Notes under the pieces: model-generated | What the model was told of the DNA's origin: nothing | Databases searched by the model: none | What the model saw: the letters and a program-made list of their open reading frames with translations, nothing else | In this document: piece by piece, positions 38,982 through 46,418 of the stretch | Layout: each line of letters opens with the position of its first letter | Numbering within the stretch: the stretch's first letter is position 1 | Assembly (NCBI RefSeq): GCF_014650495.1 | Contig: NZ_BMVB01000004.1 | Coordinates: 372,001-436,000, forward strand | Direction: 5' to 3' | Length of the DNA: 64,000 nucleotides | Origin: Streptomyces cinnamoneus | GTDB lineage: Bacteria > Actinomycetota > Actinomycetes > Streptomycetales > Streptomycetaceae | Program-made: the position numbers and the translations under genes

Positions 38982-39188
38982 ATGCCTGACATGGATGAGA
39001 TCATCCGACGAATCCGCCGGGACATGGACACGGAGCTGCGCAAGAGGGCCCGCAGGGCGTTGCCCACGGCCGGCGCCGGGGACCGGCCGGCCGGTGTCAT
39101 TCCGGCCCAGCCCCGGCCGCCCGGTGCCGGGCACCCGGTCGCCGCCGCTCCCGCGGGGCAGCCGGAGTGCGCGAAGCGGCCGGAGTAG
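38982..39188 (+). CDS. Small hypothetical protein
   Basis: 68 residues. The N-terminal MPDMDEIIRRIRRDMDTELRKRARR would form a charged amphipathic helix; the rest is Pro/Ala-rich and disordered. No convincing Shine-Dalgarno precedes the ATG. It is divergent from the ThDP-enzyme operon. It is listed because the helix has protein-like codon phasing, but it may not be a gene. Confidence 0.4.
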   Translation: MPDMDEIIRRIRRDMDTELRKRARRALPTAGAGDRPAGVIPAQPRPPGAGHPVAAAPAGQPECAKRPE

Positions 39189-39221
39189 CGGCGGGCCCGT
39201 GACGGTGGGCGGGGTGCACGA

Positions 39222-39252
39222 CGGCCCCGCCGACCGGGGGTCGACGGGGCCG
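39222..39252. terminator. Hairpin between convergent small gene and SPW gene
   Basis: cggccccgccgacc and ggtcgacggggccg form a 14-bp stem with one mismatch and a 3-base loop, 29 bases past the SPW-gene stop on its strand. Confidence 0.7.
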
Positions 39253-39281
39253 GTGTTCAGGCGGTCGGGGGGTTGAGGAGG

Positions 39282-39728
39282 TCAGAGGCGGCGCGCCCTG
39301 TTGACGCCCAGTCCCGCCAGGGCCAGGGCGGTCAGGCACGCCACGATGCCGACGACGACGTTGCTCACGATCGCGGGGGTGATGAACGCGGCGCTGCCCG
39401 CCACGACCCACGGGCTCACGATCGTCCAGAGGGCGAGGCCGAGCGCCGCCCAGCTCATGGAATGCGTCCGCTCGTATGCGGGTCCGAAGCCGCCGACCAG
39501 GCAAGCGAAGGCGACCCCGCAGATCAGATTATTGATGGCCAGGGTGGTGAAGCCGTTGAAGCCCACAATCCATGGTGAGGCGGCCAAGTAGACGCCACAG
39601 AGGACGGCAAGGGCCTCGACGGCCTGGGCGGCGGGGGTCGCCGTCGTCTCCTCGGAGTGGGCGCGCAGCGCCATGATGTCCGGGTGCTGATCGATCCGGG
39701 GCGACGTAGGGGCGGTCACGTCAGCCAC
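39282..39728 (-). CDS. SPW-repeat membrane protein
   Basis: 148 residues. Two copies of the SPW module are seen, each with the motif after a hydrophobic helix: YLAASPWIVGFNG and WTIVSPWVVAGSAAF, with four transmembrane helices in all. A ~45-residue hydrophilic N-terminus precedes them. Function of the family is unknown. The upstream region (39729-39790) is more AT-rich than its surroundings and presumably holds the promoter. Confidence 0.88.
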   Translation of the reverse strand: MADVTAPTSPRIDQHPDIMALRAHSEETTATPAAQAVEALAVLCGVYLAASPWIVGFNGFTTLAINNLICGVAFACLVGGFGPAYERTHSMSWAALGLALWTIVSPWVVAGSAAFITPAIVSNVVVGIVACLTALALAGLGVNRARRL

Positions 39729-39895
39729 CTTCCTTCCGTGTCGGTCGGACCTGGTTGCATTTTAACCCAATTGCCCATTAATTCACCCTGTTGGCGGTAG
39801 GAAGTGACACCTGGTCCGAAGACGCGGCATATCGGCCCCCCGGACGGGGAAGGCTAGGAGGTCAGGAACCGCACCCCAGGGGGGAGGAACCCGCC

Positions 39896-40054
39896 ATGGA
39901 AGAGCCCACGAGAGGGCAGGAGCGCGAACGCGCCGCCGGGGCCCCGGACACACCCGCGAGGGCGCGCCGCGCGGACCGGGACGATCACTCCGGTCGTCAC
40001 CACACCGGTGACGAGGACGAATCGGAGTCCCACATCGTCCGCGGCGTGGACTGA
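39896..40054 (+). CDS. Small hydrophilic protein with a strong ribosome-binding site
   Basis: 52 residues, highly charged (MEEPTRGQERERAAGAPDTP to DEDESESHIVRGVD) and probably disordered. The ATG is preceded by ggggggaggaa about six bases away, one of the best Shine-Dalgarno sequences in the window, which is the main reason to accept it. No family is recognised. A glycosyltransferase gene follows 73 bases later. Confidence 0.6.
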   Translation: MEEPTRGQERERAAGAPDTPARARRADRDDHSGRHHTGDEDESESHIVRGVD

Positions 40055-40127
40055 CGCTCACGGGACGTTCCCCGGGCGGAAAGATCCACGTGGCCCGCAC
40101 CACGCGCAGGGCGCCGACAACAGGCAT

Positions 40128-41273
40128 ATGCGTGTCGTCATCGTCACCGAATCGTTTCCGCCCGACGTCAACGGCGTCGCGCACTGCGCCTGGCAGACCG
40201 CCCGGCACCTGCTGCTGCGGGGCCACGAGCCGCTCGTGATCGCGCCGGCCGGCCGGCTGGGCGCCGACGGGCCCGAAGCGGCGGCGAGCGGGGCCGGACC
40301 GTGCCCGGTGGTGCGTGTGCCGTCGGTGCCGATGCCCGGCTACCGGCAGTTCCGCATCGCGTTGCCCAGCCGCCGGCCGGCCGCCGTGCTCGCGGCCCAC
40401 CGGCCCGACATCGTGCACCTCGCCAGCCCCTTCGTCCTCGGGGCCCGCGCCATGACGGCCGCCACGCGGCTCGGCGTGCCCGTGGTCGCCGTCTACCAGA
40501 CCGACCTCGGCGGCTACGCCCGTACGTACCTCGGCATGGGCGAGGGCTACGCCTGGTACCGCCTCCGTGCCGTCCACCGTGCCGCCGACCGCACCCTGGC
40601 CCCCTCCGCGGCCGCCGCCCGCGACCTGGCCGCCCACGGCGTGCCCCGGGTGCGGCTGTGGCCCCGCGGCGTGGACTCCGAGCGCTTCCACCCGGCCCGG
40701 CGCGACGTGGACCTGCGCCGCGCGCTCGCGCCCGGCGGCGAGCTGCTCGTCGGCTACGTCGGCCGCCTCGCACCGGAGAAACACGTCGAATTACTGGCGC
40801 CCCTGTGCGCCCTGCCGGGCATCCGCCTCGTCATCGCGGGCGACGGTCCGCACGCGGCGCGGCTGCGCGCCGTCCTGCCCGGTGCCCGCTTCCTGGGCAC
40901 CCGCACCGGCGACGAACTCGCCCGCATCTTCGCCTCGCTGGACGTCTTCGTCCACCCCGGACCGCAGGAGACCTTCTGCCAGACCCTGCAGGAGGCGCAG
41001 GCCAGCGGCGTCCCCGTCGTCGCCCCCGCCGTCGGCGGTCCCCTCGACCTCGTCGACCACGGCCGCACCGGCCTCCTCGTCCGTCCCTACGACGGAGAGG
41101 CCCTGCGCGACGCGGTCCTCACCCTGGAGGCCGCACGCCGCACCCGCTCCGAGTACGGCCGCGCCGGGCGCGCATCCGTCCGGGGCCGTACCTGGGAGGC
41201 GGTCGGCGACCTGCTGCTGGAGCACTACGAGGAGGTGCTGGCCCGCCGTGCCGGGCAGGGGGTCCCGGCGTGA
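40128..41273 (+). CDS. GT4-family glycosyltransferase (MgtA/PimB-like)
   Basis: 381 residues with a GT-B fold. N-terminal VVIVTESFPPDVNGVAHCAWQTARHLLLRGHE, linker GVDSERFHP, VGYVGRLAPEKHVELL and the nucleotide-sugar EX7E motif in GPQETFCQTLQEAQASG are present. The closest type is the actinobacterial mannosyltransferases that act on glycolipids from GDP-mannose. It is soluble or membrane-associated with no signal. It is single, followed by an intergenic tandem-repeat array. Confidence 0.92.
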   Translation: MRVVIVTESFPPDVNGVAHCAWQTARHLLLRGHEPLVIAPAGRLGADGPEAAASGAGPCPVVRVPSVPMPGYRQFRIALPSRRPAAVLAAHRPDIVHLASPFVLGARAMTAATRLGVPVVAVYQTDLGGYARTYLGMGEGYAWYRLRAVHRAADRTLAPSAAAARDLAAHGVPRVRLWPRGVDSERFHPARRDVDLRRALAPGGELLVGYVGRLAPEKHVELLAPLCALPGIRLVIAGDGPHAARLRAVLPGARFLGTRTGDELARIFASLDVFVHPGPQETFCQTLQEAQASGVPVVAPAVGGPLDLVDHGRTGLLVRPYDGEALRDAVLTLEAARRTRSEYGRAGRASVRGRTWEAVGDLLLEHYEEVLARRAGQGVPA

Positions 41274-41335
41274 GGACCGCCGGCCCGGGGTGCCGCGGGT
41301 CCGGCGCCCGGGCCGGTACGGGTGTGCGCGACGCC

Positions 41336-41443
41336 CGTTCGGCGTGCCGCCCGTTCGGCGTGCCGCCCGTTCGGCGTGCCGCCCGTACGGCTCGTGTCCG
41401 TACGGCTCGTGTCCGTACGGCTCGTGTCCGTACGGCTCGTGTC
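41336..41443. repeat. Two adjoining short tandem arrays: 16 bp x3 and 15 bp x4
   Basis: cgttcggcgtgccgcc repeats at 41336, 41352 and 41368. cgtacggctcgtgtc then repeats at 41384, 41399, 41414 and 41429, with a partial fifth. The arrays lie between the convergent glycosyltransferase and pxpC. The two units share cgt-n-cggc, so one may derive from the other. Confidence 0.93.
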
Positions 41444-41462
41444 CGTACGCGCCGCACACGGC

Positions 41463-42338
41463 TCATCCCGCTCGTCCCCGCGTCGGCACGAACCGCACCG
41501 GCGTTCCCGGCCGGGCCTGCGCCACCGCGGCCAGAGCCGGTTCGGGCACCACGCCGACCACGGGATAGCCCCCGGTCGTCGGGTGGTCGGCCAGGAAGAC
41601 GACCGGATGTCCGTCCGGCGGGACCTGCACCGCCCCCAGCACCATGCCCTCGCTGGGGAGTTCGCCGGTACGGGCCCGGGCCAGGGCGGGCCCTTCCGTC
41701 CGCAGGCCGATGCGGTTGCTCGCCGCGGAGACCCGGAAGCCGCCTCCCGGCAGCGTCGCCGACAGCGCCTCCGGCGTGAACCAGTCGTGGCGCGGCCCGA
41801 GGACGAGCGGCAGCACCAGCTCGCCGACGGGCGGCCCGGGCCAGGGCACGGCGTCGGCGCCGGCGGACGGCCCGCAGGGGTCGCCCAGCGGCAGCGCGAC
41901 GCCGTCGGCCAGCGGCTCCGGCCCCAGGCCGGACAGCAGGTCCCGGGAGCGGCTGCCCAGCACCGGCTCCACCGCGAGCCCGCCGGCGAACGCGACGTAG
42001 CTGCGCACGCCCGCACGCGCCGGGCCCACGTCGAGCACCGCCCCCGCGGGCACGCGCACGGCCGCACCCCACGCCGCCGGGAGGCCGTCGACCCGCACCG
42101 GGCAGGGCGCCCCCGTCACGGCGACGGTCACGGCCGTACCGGCCCGCACCGCGCAGCCGCCCAGGGTGGTCTCCAGCGTGGCGCAGTGCGCCGGATTGCC
42201 GACGAGACGGTTGGCGATCCGGTGCGCCGGTTCGTCGAGGGCGCCCGAACGCGGCACGCCCAGGTGGGCGTGGCCGGGCCGGCCCAGGTCCTGCACGGTC
42301 GTCAGCGCCCCTGCCCGCACGACGGTGACGCTCCTCAT
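41463..42338 (-). CDS. pxpC: 5-oxoprolinase subunit C (PxpC)
   Basis: 291 residues of the KipA/allophanate-hydrolase subunit 2 family: VRAGALTTVQDLGRPGHAHLGVPRSGALDEPAHRIANRLVGN at the start (residues ~7-48), then GSRSRDLLSG, SNRIGLRTEG and FLADHPTTGGYPVVG. PxpABC hydrolyses 5-oxoproline to glutamate using ATP. The ATG overlaps the pxpB stop (ATGA). It is the last gene of a four-gene leftward operon. Confidence 0.93.
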   Translation of the reverse strand: MRSVTVVRAGALTTVQDLGRPGHAHLGVPRSGALDEPAHRIANRLVGNPAHCATLETTLGGCAVRAGTAVTVAVTGAPCPVRVDGLPAAWGAAVRVPAGAVLDVGPARAGVRSYVAFAGGLAVEPVLGSRSRDLLSGLGPEPLADGVALPLGDPCGPSAGADAVPWPGPPVGELVLPLVLGPRHDWFTPEALSATLPGGGFRVSAASNRIGLRTEGPALARARTGELPSEGMVLGAVQVPPDGHPVVFLADHPTTGGYPVVGVVPEPALAAVAQARPGTPVRFVPTRGRAG

Positions 42339-42976
42339 GCGCGCTCCTCGAAGCGCACCCGCGTACCGGGCGCGAGCAGGGCCGCGGGCTCGCGTCCGGG
42401 GTCCCACAGCACGGCGTCCGTACGGCCGATGAGCTGCCAGCCGCCGGGGGAGGAGCGCGGGTAGACGCCGGTGTACGGGCCGGCCAGGCCCACGGACCCG
42501 GCGGGTACGGCCGTGCGCGGGGTGGCCCGGCGCGGCACGTGCAGCCGCTCGGGCAGGCCCGTCAGATAACCGAAGCCGGGCGCGAAGCCGCAGAAGGCGA
42601 CGCGGAACACGGTGCCGGTGTGGAGGCGGACGACCTCGTCCTCGCCCACGCCCCACAGCGCCGCGACCTCCGCCAGGTCGGCGCCGTCGTAGCGGACGGG
42701 CAGCACGACGGGCTCGGCGTCGGCGGCCGGCAGCGGCGGCACGTTCCAGGACGCCAGGTCGGCGGCGAGGGCGTACGGGTCGGCGAGACCGTCCAGCAGG
42801 ACGGTCCGGGCGGCCGGAACGATCTCGCGCACCGGCGGCAGGGCGCCCGCGGCGCGCCGCCGCAGCAGCTCGGCGTGCAGGGCCTGGGCCTCCTCCGCGG
42901 TGGCGACCTCCACCAGCAGGGCCCGCGGCCCGACGGGAAGCGCCCGCAGCGGCGCGGGGTGCCCGGGGCCCGTCAT
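42335..42976 (-). CDS. pxpB: 5-oxoprolinase subunit B (PxpB)
   Basis: 213 residues of the KipI/allophanate-hydrolase subunit 1 family. VLPVRYDGADLAEVAALWGVGEDEVVRLHTG and FCGFAPGFGYLTGLP (residues ~100-155) and the GSVGLAGPYTGVYPRSSPGGW segment are characteristic. It works with PxpC and PxpA. Its ATG overlaps the pxpA stop and its stop overlaps the pxpC start. Confidence 0.93.
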   Translation of the reverse strand: MTGPGHPAPLRALPVGPRALLVEVATAEEAQALHAELLRRRAAGALPPVREIVPAARTVLLDGLADPYALAADLASWNVPPLPAADAEPVVLPVRYDGADLAEVAALWGVGEDEVVRLHTGTVFRVAFCGFAPGFGYLTGLPERLHVPRRATPRTAVPAGSVGLAGPYTGVYPRSSPGGWQLIGRTDAVLWDPGREPAALLAPGTRVRFEERA

Positions 42977-43752
42977 GCGAACGCCTCGACGCGGACGCCC
43001 GCGGCCGTCAGCCCCTCCCGCACCCGCCGCGCGAGCAGCGCCGCCCCGGGGGTGTCGCCGTGCACGCACAGCGAGCGGGCGCGGACGGCGACCTCCTCGC
43101 CGGTGAGCGCGGTGACCGCCTGCTCGCGGGCCAGCCGGACGGAACGCGCGATGACGGCCTCGGGGTCGAGCACGACGGCCCCCGGCTGCCGGCGCGGCAC
43201 GAGCGTGCCGAGGGCGGTGTAGGCGCGGTCGGCGAACGCCTCCGCCACGACGGGCAGCCCGGCCCGGACGGCCGCCTCGTGCAGCTGCGAGCCGGGCAGG
43301 CCCAGCACCGGCAGCGGTCCGCCGGCCCGCAGCACGCCCAGGACCACGGCGGCCGCCTGCTCGGCGTCGGTGACGACGCGGTTGTAGAGCGCGCCGTGCG
43401 GTTTCACGTACGTCACCTCGGAGCCGGCGGCCCGGGCGAAGGCCCGCAACGCACCGATCTGATAGGTGAGTTCGTCGGCCAGTTCGTCGGGGGGCACGTC
43501 CATGGCGCGGCGCCCGAAGCCGGCGAGGTCGCGGTAGGAGACCTGCGCGCCGATGCGCACGCCGCGCTCGGCGGCGCGCTCGCACACCCGCCGCATGGTG
43601 GAGGGGTCGCCCGCGTGGAAGCCGCAGGCGACGTTGGCGCTGGTGACGGCCGACAGCAGGGCGTCGTCGTCCGTCAGGTGCCAGCGGCCGAAGCCCTCGC
43701 CGAGGTCGGCGTTGAGGTCGAGCACGGGCGGCGCGGCGGGGTGTGCGGTCAT
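42973..43752 (-). CDS. pxpA: 5-oxoprolinase subunit A (PxpA, LamB/YcsF family)
   Basis: 259 residues. LDLNADLGEGFGRW, SANVACGFHAGDPSTM, RIGAQVSYRDLAGFGRR and YVKPHGALYN are diagnostic, with His and Asp metal-site residues retained. It is the catalytic-type subunit that, with PxpBC, opens 5-oxoproline. The ATG overlaps the stop of the GntR gene, so regulator and enzyme are made together. Confidence 0.95.
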   Translation of the reverse strand: MTAHPAAPPVLDLNADLGEGFGRWHLTDDDALLSAVTSANVACGFHAGDPSTMRRVCERAAERGVRIGAQVSYRDLAGFGRRAMDVPPDELADELTYQIGALRAFARAAGSEVTYVKPHGALYNRVVTDAEQAAAVVLGVLRAGGPLPVLGLPGSQLHEAAVRAGLPVVAEAFADRAYTALGTLVPRRQPGAVVLDPEAVIARSVRLAREQAVTALTGEEVAVRARSLCVHGDTPGAALLARRVREGLTAAGVRVEAFA

Positions 43753-44393
43753 CGGTCGGCCTCCCGCATGGTGTCGAGGATGAGCCGGCGGGCGTCCTCC
43801 AGATAGGTGGTCAGCTCCGCCTCCGCGCGGGTGTGCTCGCCGTCGGCGAGCAGCTGCGCGAGAGCACGGTTGCGGGCCACGAACGGCTCGTGGAAGTGGC
43901 GTGGCGAGGGCATCTCGTGGAAGGCCAGCCGCAGTTCGGCCAGCAGCCGGTCCATCGCGGCGTCGATGCGCTCGCTGCCGGCCAGCGCGGCGAGCGCCCG
44001 GTGGAAGCGCAGGTCGGCCGAGCCCACCTCCAGCCAGTTCCCCGCCTCCGCGGCCCGCTCGGCCTGCGCCACCGCCTCGGCGAGCGCCTCCCGGCGGGCG
44101 GCGGGGGCGGTGGCGACGGCCCGTACGCCCGCGGTCTCCAGGGCCTCGCGCACCCGGTAGATGTCCGTGACGTCGGCGGGCTCCAGGACGCGGACGAACA
44201 CGCCGCGGTTGAGCAGGTGCACCACCAGGCTCTCGTGGACCAGCAGCCGGAACGCCTCGCGGAGCGTGTTGCGCGACACCCCGAGCTCGCGGCCCAGGGC
44301 CTCCTCCGACAGCTGGGTGCCGGGCGGCAGCGAGCCGCCCTCGATGCGCTCGCGCAGCGTCGTGGCGACGCGCTGAGCGGTGGATCGGGCCAT
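43749..44393 (-). CDS. GntR/FadR-family regulator of the oxoproline locus
   Basis: 214 residues from the ATG with gggaga just upstream (GTG at 44405 adds four residues). The winged helix (RVATTLRERIEGGSLPPGTQ, then ELGVSRNTLREAFRLLVHESLVVH) precedes an FCD ligand domain with metal-type His/Asp residues (ADLRFHRALAAL, FVARNRALAQLL). It is the first gene of the pxpABC operon. A perfect palindrome in the divergent promoter region is its likely operator, and 5-oxoproline or glutamate a plausible effector. Confidence 0.92.
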   Translation of the reverse strand: MARSTAQRVATTLRERIEGGSLPPGTQLSEEALGRELGVSRNTLREAFRLLVHESLVVHLLNRGVFVRVLEPADVTDIYRVREALETAGVRAVATAPAARREALAEAVAQAERAAEAGNWLEVGSADLRFHRALAALAGSERIDAAMDRLLAELRLAFHEMPSPRHFHEPFVARNRALAQLLADGEHTRAEAELTTYLEDARRLILDTMREADR

Positions 44394-44488
44394 GGCGTCT
44401 CCCACGGGCTCGACGGAGTGGCCGTTCCAGCCGGTACCGGGGAACCAGCCGTCTCGGCCTTCGACGGGTTCAGCATTGCCTATTGAGG

Positions 44489-44501
44489 ATTGTTGAACAA
44501 T
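44489..44501. promoter_or_regulatory. Perfect palindrome attgttgaacaat, candidate GntR operator
   Basis: attgtt-g-aacaat is an exact 6+1+6 inverted repeat in an AT-rich patch, between the GntR-pxpABC operon (leftward) and the DUF969-DUF979 genes (rightward). FadR-type GntR proteins bind short sites of TTGTnnnACAA type. Binding here would regulate both directions. Confidence 0.7.
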
Positions 44502-44567
44502 ATCTTAGCGTCCTCCGCAGTCGCCTCACCTCGTCGAGTGAGGTCCGAGAATGCGGAAGGCCCACGC

Positions 44568-45275
44568 ATGCTCGTACTCCTGGGCGTCCTCGTGGTGGTG
44601 GCCGGCTTCGCCACGAGGCGCAACCCCCTCCTGGTGGTCGGCGCGGCCGGCATCGTCACCGGCTTGCTGGGCGGTCTCTCGCCGCAGCGGGTCCTGGCGG
44701 CCTTCGGCACCGGCTTCGCCTCCAGCCGCGCAGTGACCGTCTTCGCCATCACCCTGCCCGTCATCGGCCTCCTGGAACGTCACGGGCTCCAGGAACAGGC
44801 CCGCGCCCTCCTCGCCCGCTTCGCCGGGCTCACCACCGGCCGTTTCCTCGCCCTCTACCTCCTGCTGCGCCAGATCACCGCGGCCGTCGGCCTCGGCGGC
44901 GTCCTCGGACACGCCCAGACCGTGCGCCCGCTCGCCGCGCCCATGGCCGAGGGGGCGGCGGAGCGCCGCCACGGACCGCTGACCGACCGGGCGCGGGAGA
45001 AGGTGCGCTCCTTCGCGGCGAGCGCCGACAACGTCGGCTTCTTCTTCGGGGAGGACGTCTTCCTCGCCGTCGGCTCGATCCTCCTGATCACCGGATTCGT
45101 CAACACGACCTACCACACGCACCTGGAGCCGCTGGACCTCGCGCTCTGGGCCGTCCCGACCGCCCTGTGCGCCCTCGCCGTCCACGGCTGCCGGCTGCTG
45201 CGGCTGGACCGCACGCTGGAACACACCCTGCGGCCCGCCCCGGAGCCCGCCCGCCCCGACGGAGTGGCCCGATGA
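44568..45275 (+). CDS. DUF969 membrane protein, putative 5-oxoproline transport partner
   Basis: 235 residues from the ATG preceded by ggaagg; upstream in-frame starts fall within the operator. About five to six hydrophobic helices are present: LLGVLVVVAGFATRRNPLLVVGAAGIVTGLLGGLSP then FAITLPVIGLLERHGLQEQAR, LALYLLLRQITAAVGLGGVLGHAQTVRPL and FGEDVFLAVGSILLI. DUF969 and DUF979 are neighbours in many bacteria, often beside 5-oxoproline genes. The stop overlaps the DUF979 start (ATGA). Confidence 0.85.
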   Translation: MLVLLGVLVVVAGFATRRNPLLVVGAAGIVTGLLGGLSPQRVLAAFGTGFASSRAVTVFAITLPVIGLLERHGLQEQARALLARFAGLTTGRFLALYLLLRQITAAVGLGGVLGHAQTVRPLAAPMAEGAAERRHGPLTDRAREKVRSFAASADNVGFFFGEDVFLAVGSILLITGFVNTTYHTHLEPLDLALWAVPTALCALAVHGCRLLRLDRTLEHTLRPAPEPARPDGVAR

Positions 45276-46240
45276 TCGAAGCGGAATGGTTCTTCTGGCT
45301 CGTCGGCGGCGTCTTCCTGGTGATGGCCGCGCAGATGCTCACCGACCGGAGCAACCCCCGGCGCCTGGGCACCGCGGCCTTCTGGGGCCTGCTCGGCCTC
45401 GGCTTCTGCTACGGCACCTGGGTGGCCGACAAGAAGGCGCCGGCCGAACCGCTGGGCGCCGCCGTCCTCGTCATGGCCGGCCTCGCCGGCTTCGGCTTCA
45501 CCGGGCGCGGCACGCCCCGCACCACCACGGCCGCACAGCGGGCCGCCGCCGCGCGGAAGCACGGCAACCGGCTCTTCGTGCCCGCGCTGACCGTCCCCGT
45601 CGTCGCGCTGGTGTGCGCGGTCGGCGTCAAGAGGCTCCACGTGGGCGGCGAGCCCGTCCTGCAGAAGGGCAGCGAGACCGTCCTGGGGCTCGGCATCGGC
45701 TCGCTCGTGGCCCTCGTCGTCGCCATGGTGATGCTGCGCGAGAAGCGCCTGTCCACCCCCCTGCACGCGGGGCGGTCGATGCTGGAGTCCATGGGGTGGG
45801 CCATGCTGCTGCCGCAGCTGCTCGCCACCCTCGGCGCGATCTTCTCCGTCGCCGGCGTCGGCGACCAGGTCCGCAGGATCACCACCGCGGTGCTGCCGGA
45901 GGGGTCCGTCTTCCTCGGGGTCGTCGTCTACTGCACCGGCATGTTCGTCTTCACCGTCATCATGGGCAACGCCTTCGCCGCCTTCCCCGTGATGACGGCG
46001 GCCGTCGGCTGGCCGGTGCTGGTGGAGCAGGCGCACGGCGACCCCGCCGCCGTGCTCGCCGTCGGCATGCTCGCGGGCTTCTGCGGCACGCTCGTGACCC
46101 CGATGGCGGCCAACTACAACCTCGTGCCCGCCGCCCTGCTGGAGCTGAAGGACCAGTACGGGCCCATCAAGGCGCAACTTCCGACCGCGTTCCTCCTGCT
46201 CGGCTGCAATATAGCCATCATGTCCGCTTTTGCGGTCTGA
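45272..46240 (+). CDS. DUF979 membrane protein, putative 5-oxoproline transport partner
   Basis: 322 residues with about nine hydrophobic helices (EWFFWLVGGVFLVMAAQML, AAVLVMAGLAGFGFTG, LFVPALTVPVVALVCAVG, AMLLPQLLATLGAIFSVAG and more). The LVTPMAANYNLVPAALLELKDQYGPIKAQLPTAFLLL end is conserved in the family. It is translated with the DUF969 gene by ATGA overlap. Divergence from pxpABC around one operator suggests import of 5-oxoproline or a related pyrrolidone compound. Confidence 0.85.
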   Translation: MIEAEWFFWLVGGVFLVMAAQMLTDRSNPRRLGTAAFWGLLGLGFCYGTWVADKKAPAEPLGAAVLVMAGLAGFGFTGRGTPRTTTAAQRAAAARKHGNRLFVPALTVPVVALVCAVGVKRLHVGGEPVLQKGSETVLGLGIGSLVALVVAMVMLREKRLSTPLHAGRSMLESMGWAMLLPQLLATLGAIFSVAGVGDQVRRITTAVLPEGSVFLGVVVYCTGMFVFTVIMGNAFAAFPVMTAAVGWPVLVEQAHGDPAAVLAVGMLAGFCGTLVTPMAANYNLVPAALLELKDQYGPIKAQLPTAFLLLGCNIAIMSAFAV

Positions 46241-46308
46241 TGGTCTGGTCCGGTGCGGTCCAGGCCGGTGCGATGCGGTCCGATGGGGTCCGGCCCTGTG
46301 CGCGGGCC

Positions 46309-46340
46309 CGGGCCCCTGCGAACGGGTGCGCAGGGGCCCG
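46309..46340. terminator. Perfect 12-bp hairpin after the DUF979 gene
   Basis: cgggcccctgcg and cgcaggggcccg pair across an 8-base loop, 69 bases past the stop and before the condensin operon. Between stop and hairpin there is a degenerate ggtgcggtcc/gatgcggtcc repeat. Confidence 0.75.
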
Positions 46341-46418
46341 CCCTAAACTGGAGCGCCGCACTCCGGCGGGCCCGTGCCGTTTCGTCCGTTGTCGGTGCGA
46401 CCGCCTACTCTGTGCGAC

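Noticed and set aside
41336..41443. CRISPR array
   Set aside because: Units are contiguous with no spacers and no cas genes are present.
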